Of a stretch of 64,000 nucleotides of DNA, positions 1-11,600 are shown piece by piece. A program made the translations under genes and the position numbers. The stretch lies in assembly GCF_051014445.1 (NCBI RefSeq), contig NC_135144.1, positions 6,820,001-6,884,000 of the forward strand. The letters run 5' to 3'. Source of the stretch: Colletes latitarsis. Taxonomy: Eukaryota; Arthropoda; Insecta; Hymenoptera; Colletidae. The notes beneath the pieces are model-generated. The model did not search any database. It worked only from the letters and a program-made list of their open reading frames with translations, and was not told the DNA's origin. Numbering within the stretch: the first letter of the stretch is position 1; every line of letters starts with the position of its first letter.

Positions 1-277
1 GTCCTTGTAGGCATGAAAATTTTTCCAAATACCCAACTCGTGAGTGTCCTGAATGAAGATGATTTTTGAGGCCTTCTCGCTGTTTTCACCAAGATCGTCG
101 GACTGCGTTTCCTTCGCGTCCCAAAATGATTCCGATTCCACGAGGTTCTTCTTAGATATGTCTTTCCACGTTTTCATCTCCAAGTTGTCTTCCGGTAATT
201 CCACTGGCGGTGCCACGACGAAGAACAAAATGTTGGAAAAGTTGGACTTCTCTAATCGGTTCTTCAGCAATTCCAAC
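1..277 (-). CDS. Selenoprotein-P-like secreted protein, exon 2 (cut by window edge)
   Basis: On the minus strand an acceptor (TTCTCTGCAAG) ends at 278 and the frame from 277 is open to the window edge. The joined codon is ATG (AT from exon 1 plus G). The peptide starts LELLKNRLEKSNFSNILFFVV, followed by an acidic stretch with VPLPED-like composition, then KIIFIQDTHELGIWKNFHAYKD. This fits the region after the redox loop in selenoprotein P (helix 'LEDLRVKL', strand with 'ISYIVV', then 'PVYQQ...VWTLLNGSKDD'). Residue-by-residue identity is modest but order and spacing agree. The rest of the gene lies left of the window, so I cannot see whether a Sec-rich or Cys-rich tail or a SECIS element exists. 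An opposite-strand frame at 53-349 is a shadow of this exon. Confidence 0.62.
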
Positions 278-829
278 CTTGCAGAGAAAAACTATGAAAC
301 AATTCATTTCGTCAAGCTCTTCCCTTCTATTTATTTATTTATTTACTAAGCACGTGGGCCACTCTATCAAATAGTAACGATACTATTTTTGATTGTTATA
401 ATCAAGACGAGACTAACAAGGGAACATCGCGAACTGATACAACTTTGCATAAACATATATTAGACCTATCTAAGAAGATAGGTTTAATTCGTTCGTACTC
501 GTTTTGCACTTTGAGGGAGATATCAGCCCTTTCATCCCAACCGCTCTTTCTATGTACGTGCTTATAAGTCGTAAACAACGAAAGATATAAAAAAATAGTT
601 GAAATAGAAGCTATACCATTTTTTGAGGTCTATAAAGCTGCGTGTAAATTTTGTTGAAAAAATCATTTTTTTGTTTGCAAAATTGAATTCCTCCCTCCCC
701 CTATTTTTCGAAAAACTTTCGCATTTTCCAATCGATAAAAGCGTCTATTTATGGAAGAGTATACCAAGTAAATGGAAACCTGTTAAAATAGTACAACATA
801 ATTTTCGGAGGGTTCGAACACGTGAATAG

Positions 830-1135
830 TTGTACAGATGGGAAAAATACGTAGAAGCAGGTGGAACGCGAAGAGATAAGTTATTATATATTTCGGATTT
901 TACTCTTTCGATGTTTCGTGATGCCCTTGAAAGAGGATCCATAGTCCATGACATTGATATTCGAAAATGGGCATTAGAAGCAAAAGAAAACATTGATTTG
1001 CCAGCATTTGCAACAGAAAAATCGTGGATATTTAAATTTAAAAAACTGCATGGAATAGTGTCACGTAAAATAACAAAATTTGTAACATACCGAAAACGTG
1101 CAAACGGGGAATTAGCTATAGTTCGTTGCACTTGA
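830..1135 (+). pseudogene. Pogo/Tigger-type transposase fragment (CENP-B-type HTH domain)
   Basis: A 101-codon frame (upstream start is not ATG) contains IRKWALEAKENI, then FATEKSWIFKFKKLHGIVSRKITKF. This is the pattern of the CENP-B/Tc5-type DNA-binding HTH (Trp-x2-Ala, then a Trp-x2-Phe-Lys-x2-His-x-Ile-x-SR motif). The catalytic DDE domain expected downstream is missing: the frame stops at a TGA at 1132-1134 and is followed by AT-rich sequence and a second transposon. It lies between the long inverted arms and probably came from the same element. I call it a fragment, not a host gene, because there is no splice or promoter evidence. Confidence 0.6.
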
Positions 1136-1216
1136 TGTAAAAAATATTTATGTTTCGAACACTTTTTTGAACAATTTTATTATTGTACAAGCTACTTCGA
1201 GGAATATTGGGTATTA

Positions 1217-2100
1217 TACAGGGTATTTGGCCATCCTTGTGAAAAATTTTCATGGAAGATTCTGAAGGCCAAAATTAGATGAATATCAAGAATATCAATT
1301 TCTTAACTGAGGCTTTATTAAAAAGTTATTAAAAAATTAAATTAAAAAATTTCAAATCATTCTGGAAAAATTATTTTCGATTGCGGAGGTCAATTATAAA
1401 CATTTTTTGTCATTACATATATCCCCGAATTCCTACACACTTTCGAGAAAAAAATTCCTTACCAGAAATATAATTTTGGACCAGAAATATCACCTCGAAC
1501 TTTCATGCATATCTTTAAAACATCATAACTCCTGAACGGATTGGACGATTTTAATGTTTAAAAAAGCAAACTACGCGTATTTTAGTGTAGTATATGTAGA
1601 AATTCTAAAAATATTTGAAAAGTTGGTCCTTGACCCCGTAAACTGAGAAAAACCCAATAAAAATGATCTAATTTTCAAACCGCCATAACTCCTGCAATAG
1701 TGAATATATTTCAATGAAACTTTTTTCTGAAGTAGAGCTCATGGATACCTACAAAAAAGTATTAGACAACTTTTCTGTAGGGTGTCAAACAAAAATACTA
1801 AGAATGAAAAAGTAATTTTTAAGAAAAATCGACAGGGGGTAGGTGCCTAAATTTTTCGACGGAAAGAAAAAATTTCAAATCGTTCTGAAAAAATTATTTT
1901 CAGTTGCAGGAGTCAATTACAATTATTTTTGGTGAATACACATACCCCCGAAATCCTCCGTACTTTTGAGAAAAAAATTCTTTACTGAAAATATACTGTG
2001 TGGCCGGAAATGTTTCTATAACTTTTTAACGAAGCCTCAATCAACAAATTAGTATCCTTGATTTTCGTCTTGTTTTGGCGTCTAGAATCTTCCATTAATT
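1217..2100. mobile_element. CAGGGTG-family element, copy 1 (right end lost)
   Basis: It begins TACAGGGTATTTGGCC and runs through the family body: AAGTTATTAAAAAATT, the 'CATAACTCCTGAACGGATTGG' box near 1526, and the 'CATAACTCCTGCAATAGTGAA' box near 1683. It ends in the inner part of the right terminal repeat (AACGAAGCCTCAATCAACAA ... TCTAGAATCTTCCATTAA). The final part of the right end, GGCCGAACACCCTGTA, is absent. It is inserted inside the long-arm element. Confidence 0.7.
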
Positions 2101-2638
2101 ATACAATCACGTAAATGACATGTAAAATGATGGAGAAATGGTACTTATCAAAGGTCGTATCAACATCGCAAGTATAGGTCGAATCAACAGTCAGTAGAGA
2201 AAGATAACAATATTTAAATTGCGAATTCCAACGGAATAATTAAAATAATTATATATTATAATACATCGCTGAATCCACCATAAATAGACTCTTTTATCGA
2301 TTAGAGAAAGCGAAAGTTTTTCGAAAAATAGAGGGAACGGTAATTCAATTTTGCCAAAGAAAATGATTTTTTCAACAAAATTTACACGCAACTTTATAGA
2401 CCCCAAAAAACGGTATAGCTTCTATCTCAACTATTTTTTTATATCTTTTGTTGTTTACGACTTATTAGCACGTACATAGAAAGGGCGGTTGGAATGAAAG
2501 GGTTGATATCTCCCTCAAAGTGCAAAACAGGCATGAACGAATTACACCTGTCTTCTTAGATAGGTCTAATAAATGTTTATGCAAAGTTTCATCAAAATCG
2601 GAGTGTATTAGCTTGCAATGTTTCCTTGTGAGGATGTA

Positions 2639-3326
2639 TACAGGGTGTCCCAGCATCAGTGGTACAACCAAGAAGGGCGTTACTCTACATGAAAAAATAA
2701 ATCAAAATTAGAGAATAAAATTTTTTCATTTGAGGCTTTGTTGTTGGAAAAATTGATTTTGTCTATTCACTGAGTATGTGTACATTTAATTATGTTGGAT
2801 AGATCTCAATGCAGACTTTTGTTGCGTTTTTTGCACTTCTATACATTCGTGTTGACAAAACCTCCCGAGCATGTATTACAATTTTAGTTGTTGTCTTATT
2901 GTTAGTATGTTATTATCTTTTGTTTTGACTAATCATGGTCTCCAGATTTGATACTTCTTGATTTTTATCTATGGTGTCATGTTAAAACAAAAGTGTATAA
3001 GAAGAATATTTTAAGCCTTCCTCAATTAAAAGTGAGAATCATTTGGTATTTGAATAAGTAGAGTGTATGTTCATACAAATATAATTCAGAAAGTTCAGTT
3101 ATGTATACAACACAATGAGCAATTTTCAACAATTTTTGTATTAATTAAGTTAGTTTAATAAGTTAATTACATGCCTTATTTTCATTTAAATCTTGAAAAT
3201 ATTCACAGTTGATTTTCTCGACAACGAAACCTCAAACGAAAAAATTTTATTTTTTATTTTCGATTTGTTTTTTCATGTACAATCACCTCCTTCCCGCTTG
3301 TACCACCGATGCTGAGACACCCTGTA
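2639..3326. mobile_element. Non-autonomous element with CAGGGTGTCCC ends
   Basis: The left end TACAGGGTGTCCCAGCATC (2639) has its reverse complement at the right, GATGCTGAGACACCCTGTA (3308-3326). Similarity of the two ends continues inward for about 100 bp (AAAAAATAAATCAAAATTAGAG left; its complement right). Both ends are flanked by TA, consistent with a TA target duplication. No reading frame of note lies inside. It shares only the terminal CAGGGTGT with the more abundant family in this window. It sits exactly at the outer end of the long-arm element. Confidence 0.65.
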
Positions 3327-3673
3327 TAACGATAAGAGAGATGAACATTTACGTACGATTATACATGTTTATATGCAAGTATATAGATATGTACTTACCT
3401 GTCGTTATTAGAATAAAATTGTATATTAATTTGTTCATAAATAGTAAAAAATTAAATTTTTAAATTGTACCTTTTAATTAACAAATACACTACGAATCAC
3501 ACAACAGATTGGTTTTAAAAACGTGTGGTCCAATCTTAAAAATTTTCACTGTCGAAGTACGACGAACACATCAATTTCTTTAAATATTAAAAATGCATTA
3601 TTTTGCAGCATATATTAATATTTTGTTTACGATTTTTGTACCCACTTGTCGCAGCGGGAGCGAAGCAACTCAC

Positions 3674-3918
3674 ATGATTGCTTGTCTATAGCTGTAGTGC
3701 CACGAAGGATCTAAGAACGCGAATACGTTTACGTGCCCCAACTGGTCCTCCTTCCAAAATTTCGTGGGTCGACATAGTTCGTATCCACCACCGTCCTGGG
3801 CTACCTTCAATCCATGTAAATAAGGAATGATTTGCGATGCACGCGAAGACTGTTCTTCTTCGTCGGCGAAGCTTCCATAGATCAGCACGGTCATCAGTAT
3901 CGCTGTCGAGATCGACAT
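3674..3918 (-). CDS. Selenoprotein-P-like secreted protein, exon 1
   Basis: The reading frame starts at the ATG at 3918 and runs 81 codons plus two bases to a GTGAGT donor (exon end 3674). It opens with a signal peptide (MSISTAILMTVLIYGSFA, then acidic DEEEQ). It continues with a segment matching the N-terminal thioredoxin-like region of selenoprotein P: a Cys-Arg-Pro segment (YELCRPTKFWKEDQ), then GHVNVFAFLDPSWHYSYRQA, which aligns without gaps to the family strand and redox loop. In that loop the family's Sec (U-x-x-C) is Trp (TGG) and the following Cys is Ser, so the redox pair is absent here. Phase 2 at the donor fits exon 2 (1-277), which restores an open frame. The first exon lies head-to-head with the SVEP1-like gene. 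Family membership rests on my recall of the vertebrate protein; function in insects is unknown to me. Confidence 0.68.
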
Positions 3919-5351
3919 GATTCTTTCACTTTTTCGTTAACGAACAAAAAAGAAAATACAATTAAGGACGCCCTCGTATGGAACAATGAAATTTTTTCTG
4001 TCAGTTTCCAGAATCTTGCCACTTCGCGACACAACCGAACCCGCATTAAACTTTGATGAGTGTTATCTGGACCAGAGAGCCGATAAACTGGTTAGAAAAG
4101 GCAAGAATGAAAACCGTGGAGTACCGAGAACACTCTAGATCATCGTGTAATCGTGGGCGGCTGATGCGCGCGCGTGCCCTGCCGATATCTAAATAGAAAA
4201 ATCAATTTATGTCGGATCGACGCGATATCTGCGCGGGTCACAAGGAATGTGCTAGTATTTTTCTGACCTCTTATTCTCGCTGCTACTGCACTCGGTTCAA
4301 CATCCCTCCCACGTTTAACGTAAACACGACACCCTTCTTTCTCGAACGTTATTCTACGCGCGTTTACAAGCTATACAACGAGTTTGAAATCCCCAAATCT
4401 TCTTATACACGACTTCAATTTTATTTTAAGCTACAAATTAGTATAATAACGAGCCTTGCGTCTATTTATCTGCTTCTTTTTTTAACAAAGGTCTTTCTTT
4501 TTCTCAGGTTAGTTGCCGTTGGAAATCGCGTCGACACTGGATCTTTATCGGAGGACGTCTGACGCGACTAGCGAGCTATGGTGATGCACAGTCCAAAAGT
4601 TCGATGGTCGTTTCCGCATAACAGTACATCCTATCACGATATCATCCGTAACGAGCAGATTGCAGATGTTTACGTACATGAATGTGTTCATAGAGAAACA
4701 GATAGGGAAGTAGGACTTAAATTGAAAGTTCTTTCTTATTTATTTTATTTTGTATATCACCTTTATCAAAGGTCATAATTTAAAAAAAAAAATTCAAACA
4801 AAAATTTCGACCCCTATAGCCGAGGACCACCCTAGCGTGCGCGTATATTGGAATACACTGAAAAAATGATCTCGACTCGAGATCAGTCGATGAGGATGAA
4901 CACGTGCGCGCAGTACAGATGGAACAGAGAGTCCCTTGTTCTCAACTTTTCAGCGCTATGGATGTAGTTTTACACGATCCTCCACGAAGCAGTAGCAGTT
5001 TGTCTCGATGTATTGACAGTCGTTCTCTCGATGTTTTGCCATTAAATAGTGCTTTCTTCGAAACATTTAATAAAACCAGTTGTTGACTTCGTTGCACACG
5101 GTTCTATCTGTTCTTTGTTGTGTTTGGCGAAGCGTTTATGTCACGAGACGATTGCCGTTTAAAAATCCGCCTCACAGCCGACGATTTCATAAGTTTGAAA
5201 AAGATGCATAGAATTTTTGTAAACTATCAATGATATGTGTAAGCGTCGACATAAAAGAGACTGCAGACGAGTTGCATTTGAATTGCTGTGTTTATTAGTG
5301 CGGAATTATGCCCTGAAAGTACTATTCGAATCGTAAATACGAATTGCAAGC
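3919..5351. promoter_or_regulatory. Divergent promoter interval: SelP-like (minus) / SVEP1-like (plus)
   Basis: This 1.4 kb non-coding interval separates the two divergent start codons. It is of mixed composition, with some GC-richer patches (4150-4190, 4540-4570, 4880-5160). An in-frame stop (TAA at 5334) just upstream of the ATG at 5352 supports that start. Short open frames at 4209-4562 and 4578-4778 show no recognisable motif. I could not pin a TATA box or initiator. Confidence 0.4.
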
Positions 5352-5645
5352 ATGATCGGTCCGATCGCCAAGAAATGCATATTAATTGGACTGTTGTCCC
5401 GTATGTTTATATCGATCGTATCTATCAACGATGTTGTTCGATTCAACATGGGGTTGAACATCGAACCGAACGAAGAAAATACGACGGCGCCGTTCTTTCT
5501 CAATTTCGGCGAGAAAAGAAATACAAATTGGCGCGAGCTGACCGCGAGTTTCGGGACTGCCAAGAAAATGTTCAAAAACAAGGCCGACACTTTGTCGCGT
5601 ATTTTCAAAATTCATATCGATCGTTTGAAGAGTCAAACCGACCAG
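5352..5645 (+). CDS. SVEP1-like exon 1: signal sequence and N-terminal region
   Basis: The exon has 98 codons. The start is preceded in frame by a stop at 5334. Residues 9-25 (CILIGLLSRMFISIVSI) form a weak signal sequence broken by an Arg. The rest is polar and ends with a basic helix-like stretch (KADTLSRIFKIHIDRLKSQTDQ in part), as does the region before the vWA domain in vertebrates. The donor is CAG|GTAATC at 5646, phase 0. Confidence 0.75.
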
Positions 5646-8600
5646 GTAATCGTTCATGCTGTTAGATTTTCTTAACCCATTAGATACTGAATTATTTTTT
5701 CCACACAATTGATGTTCGTTTCTTTCACGTTTCATTTAAATATGCTCAATAATAATTTCTTCGTCGCATAAAATTATTTGTTTAAAGTTACAACTTGTTC
5801 TTTTATATTTATAGCAACGACTAATTGAAAGAATTTAACACTAATAACGTCATATTTGCAGAACAGTCATAATATGATCATTGTAAGCGTAGAGTATACA
5901 GAGTGTTAAGCCACCCCTCGGAAAAATTTTAATAAGACGAAAATCAAAAATATCAATTTCTTGATTGAGGCTTCGTTAAAAAGATATTAAAAAATTACCT
6001 TACAAAATTTCAAATCATTCTGAAAAAATTATTTTTGGTTGCGGGGGTCAATTATAAGTATTTTTGGTGAATAGCCATACCCCCAAAATCCTACCCACTT
6101 TCTAGAAAAAAAAATTCGAGAAGGTGTGAAATTTTTCGACGAAAAAAAAAATTTCAAATCGTTTTGGAAAAATTATTTTCGGTTACCTGAGTCTAGTACA
6201 ATCATTTTTGGTGAATAGACATACTTCCGAAATCCTACCCACTTTTTAGAAAAAAATTCAGTACGAATGGAACTTTAAACGTTAATAACTTTTTAACGAA
6301 GCCTCCATCAACAAATTAGTATTGTTGATTTTCGTCTTATTTTGGCCTCTAGAATCTCCCATTAAAATTTTTCCTAAGGTTAGCCGAACACCTTGTATGT
6401 AATATTTAAAAAATATAATCAAACAATACGGTATGATTCTGTAAATATTTTTATTAGTGGACAGACCTGATAGTTTAAAATTATTCTATAATTCGCTTCA
6501 GTTCGTAATTTATTATTACAAATGTTGTATCTAATTATGGCACTGGTACGTTCCTCGTCTGTAATACAGTTTTTCTTCTACTTATAGTTTTACTTTCAAC
6601 AAATTTTAATATATTTTATGTATATTTAAAAAATTCCAAGCTACGAAAGAATGAAACGTAAAAGATACCAATTTTTCCAAAGTATCAGACGTAGCCCTGT
6701 AAGTTTTACGGTAGACGCCATTAATTTTAGCAAAATTGTTCACGAGCGATGCTGATCGATTGAAATCATATGTAAAATATTTGTCAGGTCGAATTGATAT
6801 TCCTCGTCGATGCCTCGGGATCCGTCGGTTTGAAAAATTTCCAGAGCGAATTGAATTTTGTGAAAAACCTTTTGTCCGACTTTATCGTGGAACCCTCGGC
6901 TGCCAGAGTTGCGATCATAACATTCGGTGGAAAAAGGAACATCAGACGCAACGTTGATCAGATATCTCGTACCGGTGACAATGATCACAAGTGCTTTTTG
7001 TTAAATAAACAATTAAACAACATTAGCTACACTGGTGGTGGAACGTATACACGTGGCGCTCTTATAGAAGCTCTTGTAAGCGTTTTTTCACCTTTATATT
7101 AGGTGTACAACTTTGCTTCCGCTGTTTTTTCCCGAAATCTCTCAGCTCTAACTCGTACGGCACCCAATTATTTTGCTTCTGAATCATTTCCATGGCTTTG
7201 AGGCGTCTTGAAATAGCTTGTTGAGTCACTCCCAATGATCGCGCCAATTCTTCTTGAGTTTGACACGAGTCATGATCAAGTAATGCCTCCAATTCTGCAT
7301 CTTTGAAAACCTCTCTTCTACCGCTATGTCGGTCCTCAACGTCAAAGTCACTGTTCTTGAAGCATTGAAATCACTCACGACACATTCTTTCACTAATAGT
7401 GGCCTCACCATAAATACTTGAGAGTAGTCGATGAGCCTTAGCCGCAGATTTCTTCATATTGAAGCAGAAAATTAAAACCTCCCGCAAATGACGAGAATTT
7501 GGCTCGTAAACTAACATTTTCAATCGAGAATAACTTTATCATGCAGACACAAATCGACTAATGTTTCTATGGAGGTATGTTGAGAGATGTCCAAGTTAAT
7601 TGAATGACATTTATGATCTATTTATTTCGACCACCACTTATCGCTAAAGTCAGCTATTGGAAAATGGCGGAAACAAAGTTGTACACCTAATAGCCCTACA
7701 CTGTATATCTCAGTTACGAATTTTCATGATAAAATATTCCTTTCGTTAATTACTGTTGGTTAAACTGCGTTTCGATCTAATTTTCGAAGCGTTTCAAAAA
7801 CTATTTGTTAGAGAATTCTTGAGAAAGGCCAACAGAACGCGGAGAAAGCAGTGTTTCTTATAACGGACGGGTTCAGCAATGGCGGCGATCCGCGACCGGC
7901 AGCGAATTTGTTGAAAAGTGTTGGTGCAACAATATTCACGTTCGGAATACGAACGGGCAACGTGCAGGAGCTTCACGATATAGCCAGCCTTCCAGAATAC
8001 ACGCACAGTTATTTTCTCGACAGTTTCGCCGAATTTGAAGCCCTTGCACGACGTGCGCTGCACCGTGGTGAGTTGACATAGTCTTGCACATTTCTAGTTA
8101 TAACCCTTATTTTACGGATCCTTCCCTTCAACGTAAAACAAACAGTGTCGTTTTCTACTATTTGCGGATGACATTAAAATGTTTCTTAATATTAAATCTT
8201 CTGATGATGCAATCAGACTGCAGTAAAACGTTACAAATCTCAACAACGAGACCAATCTAGAATTTCTTTGTAAAAGTGGGGGCATGCTTAATAAAAAAAT
8301 GTTTAACTTTTTTTGTTAGGTGGGAACATCAAAGTCAAACGAAGATCAATTTCGTTTTCTTAAACGACAATCTAATTTTTCAGACATCTAAATCGCCTTT
8401 GTGCAGTTTTGAATTAAGGGTGGGGCTATTAATACAAATATTAATAAATATCGATAATATAGGAATTTTAATAGATACAGAAGAAATTGAACTAAAATGT
8501 AACGTAATTATAAAGATTTAAGGAATCGAATTTTAATGTAATGTAATTATAATGCAAATTATTAATACTATTAATTTCGATTTAACTTGATTACAAATAA

Positions 8601-11600
8601 GATTTCTGTATATTTTGTAACGGATATCTTACAAAGTATGTATCCAGCCTTAAAAAATAAACATTCACTACTGTTATAGAGAGATACGTTTATAATATCT
8701 GCGCTAATGGCGCATGCGCAGACACGAAAAAGAACGCGCGAAGTTTATTTCGATAAAGCGTTATTTGTAAAGAACCTTGAAACCTGATTTCATAAATAAG
8801 CTTACCTGCGTTTGACATACACAACTACAAATATGCAGGGCGGTAACTTGAAAGTTTAGCTTGGTTCAAACCGATTTTAACGAATGAAACAAAAAGTCTC
8901 CTTTATCGAAAATAAATTTGTCTTGTTTCAATGTTGACAGATTTGGGGAGTGGTAAATATGTACCAGTGACGATACCAGACAATTGCGGTCTCTTATGTC
9001 AAAATATTAGCGAGATCGAGAACGACCAAAATTGCTGTGACAATTCTGCGACGTGCGCCTGCGGAATTGCAACCGGCCATTACGTTTGTATTTGTCCCAC
9101 TGGATATTTTGGCTCCGGTTTCAAAGGATCCTGTCAACGTGAGTTTATCTATGTAATTAGAATTTAACCTTCTATAACTCTGTGTGTTTCTAAATTTATG
9201 TTTACTTTTGAGATTATTTGAAAATGGCTGATGTTGAACCTACACCATTCTTTAACTCACCGATCCAATTTGAATTAACGATAGTGAAAAGTTACTTCCA
9301 TTCAAACATCGATGATTTAACACTAGAGCTATCGAACTGATCAAAATGAAAAATTGTTACACTTGATTGGATTATTATTTATTATTTCCATTGCATTATA
9401 CATTTCTTCAAGTTCAATCGTTTTAATTTCTTTGGTAGAAATAAGTACACATAATTCTAGTGTTAATGACGATAAGAATACTCGGTTAAAATAATGGTGT
9501 TCTTTTTCAGCTTGTCCAAACGGTACATATGCTTCTGAAGAAATATCTGGTGATTCTACATCCATGTGCATATCATGCCCTGATGCCAATCATGTGACTA
9601 TCAAAGTGCCAGCAACTTCTGTGGAACATTGCGTTTGCGCATCAGGATTTACGACAGACGGAAATAAATGCGAAGGTAATACGTTGTGAAAGTTGATTGT
9701 TTATTATGGTATCGTTTCATTTCATTTGTCGATGATTTTATTCGTTGGTGGTTACCAAAGGAATCCTTTGCCAGCTGCGAGGACAGGTATATTTCCGGTT
9801 AAATGTACTATATCGCGAAGAGGATCGGGGTACACTGGCATATAAGATCCATATTTTTCCAGTTGAAATTTTGGTTTACTTGCAAGCCAACCGTACTATG
9901 GGAATAGTGTATTTTAGAAATATTTAATATTTTTTTTTTGCCCTTAACACCAATCGTATTGAAATTGTTACATATGTATTCGTACGATAACCGACCAAAT
10001 GACCAGTTATGTTTGAAACAGTTAGAGATAAAAATGTCATAAGACAAATTTAAATGCCATCGAATGTTTATTTATTTTTATGCATCGATGCGTCTTTTAA
10101 TTTTTTAACACGAAAATACAATTTTACTTCATTATAAAATAAATAAGAAACTTATAATTGTTTCTACGTTTGATAACTGAAAGTACATTAAATATTCGAA
10201 TTTAGTTTATATTTAATCGTATTATTTTAAAAATACTTTAAAAAGTACTGTTCTTTGATTAATTCTTAAGATAATCAAAGTTATTAATACCTCAGCGCTC
10301 GTAGTAATCGGAAATGGTAGACACGTTTTCCCTTCTTCTCGAACAAATGTCTCAGTCTCTATGATCGGGTGCTTTTCTTTGCAAAGTTTTTTCAATTCGT
10401 TTTCCAATTTTCTACACAATCAATCTATGATTAGTATCCTCGATTCGTGAAATTATAAATATAAAGAAATTCGATGAATTTCAATTTTCAATCGCTAACT
10501 ATCTGTTGAACGAACAGGAAAAAGAAGAAAATGCAAATTACATTTCAACTATTTTGTCGATGTTTCTCGGAAAATTTAATTTAAAAATATGTGGTTAAAT
10601 AAGGTACAATAATTTTTCACGATCGTGATTTATCGAATACACACAAAAAACATTATAGTTTTCATTATACATAGTGTTCCTAAAATAAGCGTTCAAGCTT
10701 TAGAACAACGTTTAGAAAAAAATTTCATGAAAAAAACAACTTAAAACAAAATTTAGTTTTAGAATATCATTATTTTTGTTGATTGTAACTTTAAAATTAT
10801 TAATTCAATAAATTCATTTTTTACTTGAATTACAAGATTTTCTATATTGCTCATTTGAATAACTAGAAACCATTCATAATGAATTGGTGAAATACAAGAT
10901 AATAAATCCATCAGTATGTTTTTCTTTTATTAGTTGCCTTGAAATAGTAAATAATGAACACAACTTTAGGTTATAAAATAATTTTACGTATTTGGCAAAA
11001 AATCTAAGGCACGAAATTTCTTTTCAGAATCCATTGAGTTTTATAAAACACTTTGTATCATATCTAATGTATCTTTATTCAGTTAATTGGTCTTCCATCA
11101 GGAGTTTTGGTTCTTCATGTCATTGCTTTTTCTAATTATTTGCCCAAAAAGAATTTTACATACACGTGTTCGTCCAATAACCATTCGTACGTCTGAAACC
11201 ATTTTATCTGCAGATGCCTTTGTTTACGTACACCCTCGGCTAAATTTCTGGAGTTGGCAACAAAATCGCGAGGTTTGTTGCAGCGTGGGTCCATTATGTT
11301 CCATAAAATCTCGCGATCCCAACGATGTCTCAAAAACTCTGTATTTCATTTCCAAAAAAATTTGTATTTGTTTAAAGTGAAATTGTCAATCAGTGTCATA
11401 AAGATTGCACAGAATTTCTCTATATTAGAAAAAGAACGCACTAGCAAATTTATAGCTGTTTTCAACTATTATAAACAACGTATGTATGTCGAGTATGCAT
11501 AAATGTATGTATTAACTTACAAGAAACGTACTGTTAATTAATTTTTCAATTTATGTTTTTTATTTACTTATCTGGACAAAATATTATGAGGAACATATAC

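Larger units (their letters stand above)
409..2636. mobile_element. DNA transposon remnant with long inverted-repeat arms
   Basis: Left arm about 409-757 and right arm about 2277-2636 are imperfect reverse complements. For example, TTTGCATAAACATATATTAGACC at 443-465 (first 20 bases quoted elsewhere as the arm's landmark) has its reverse-complement partner near 2560-2590, and the inner end CGATAAAAGCGTCTATTTATGG near 733-755 pairs with CCATAAATAGACTCTTTTATCG at 2277-2300. Between the arms lie a CENP-B-type HTH reading frame (830-1135) and an inserted CAGGGTG-family copy. The arms, near 350 bp, are far longer than typical Tc1/pogo ends, giving a foldback-like layout. No full transposase is visible, so the element is not autonomous as it stands. 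Confidence 0.6.
278..3673 (-). other. Intron of the SelP-like gene, filled with nested transposons
   Basis: The interval between the two SelP-like exons is bounded by a GTGAGT donor and a CTGCAAG acceptor on the minus strand. Nearly all of it can be assigned to repeats: a long-inverted-repeat element (409-2636) with an HTH reading frame, a CAGGGTG-family copy nested in it (1217-2100), and another inverted-repeat element (2639-3326). Positions 3330-3670 hold only AT-rich sequence. Confidence 0.6.

Noticed and set aside
53..349. Plus-strand frame of 98 codons
   Set aside because: Antisense shadow of the SelP-like exon 2.
745..1131. Minus-strand frame of 128 codons
   Set aside because: It is the antisense shadow of the HTH transposase fragment, which carries the recognisable motif on the plus strand.
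4209..4562. 117-codon frame between the divergent genes
   Set aside because: No domain, no splice partner, and composition like the surrounding non-coding DNA.
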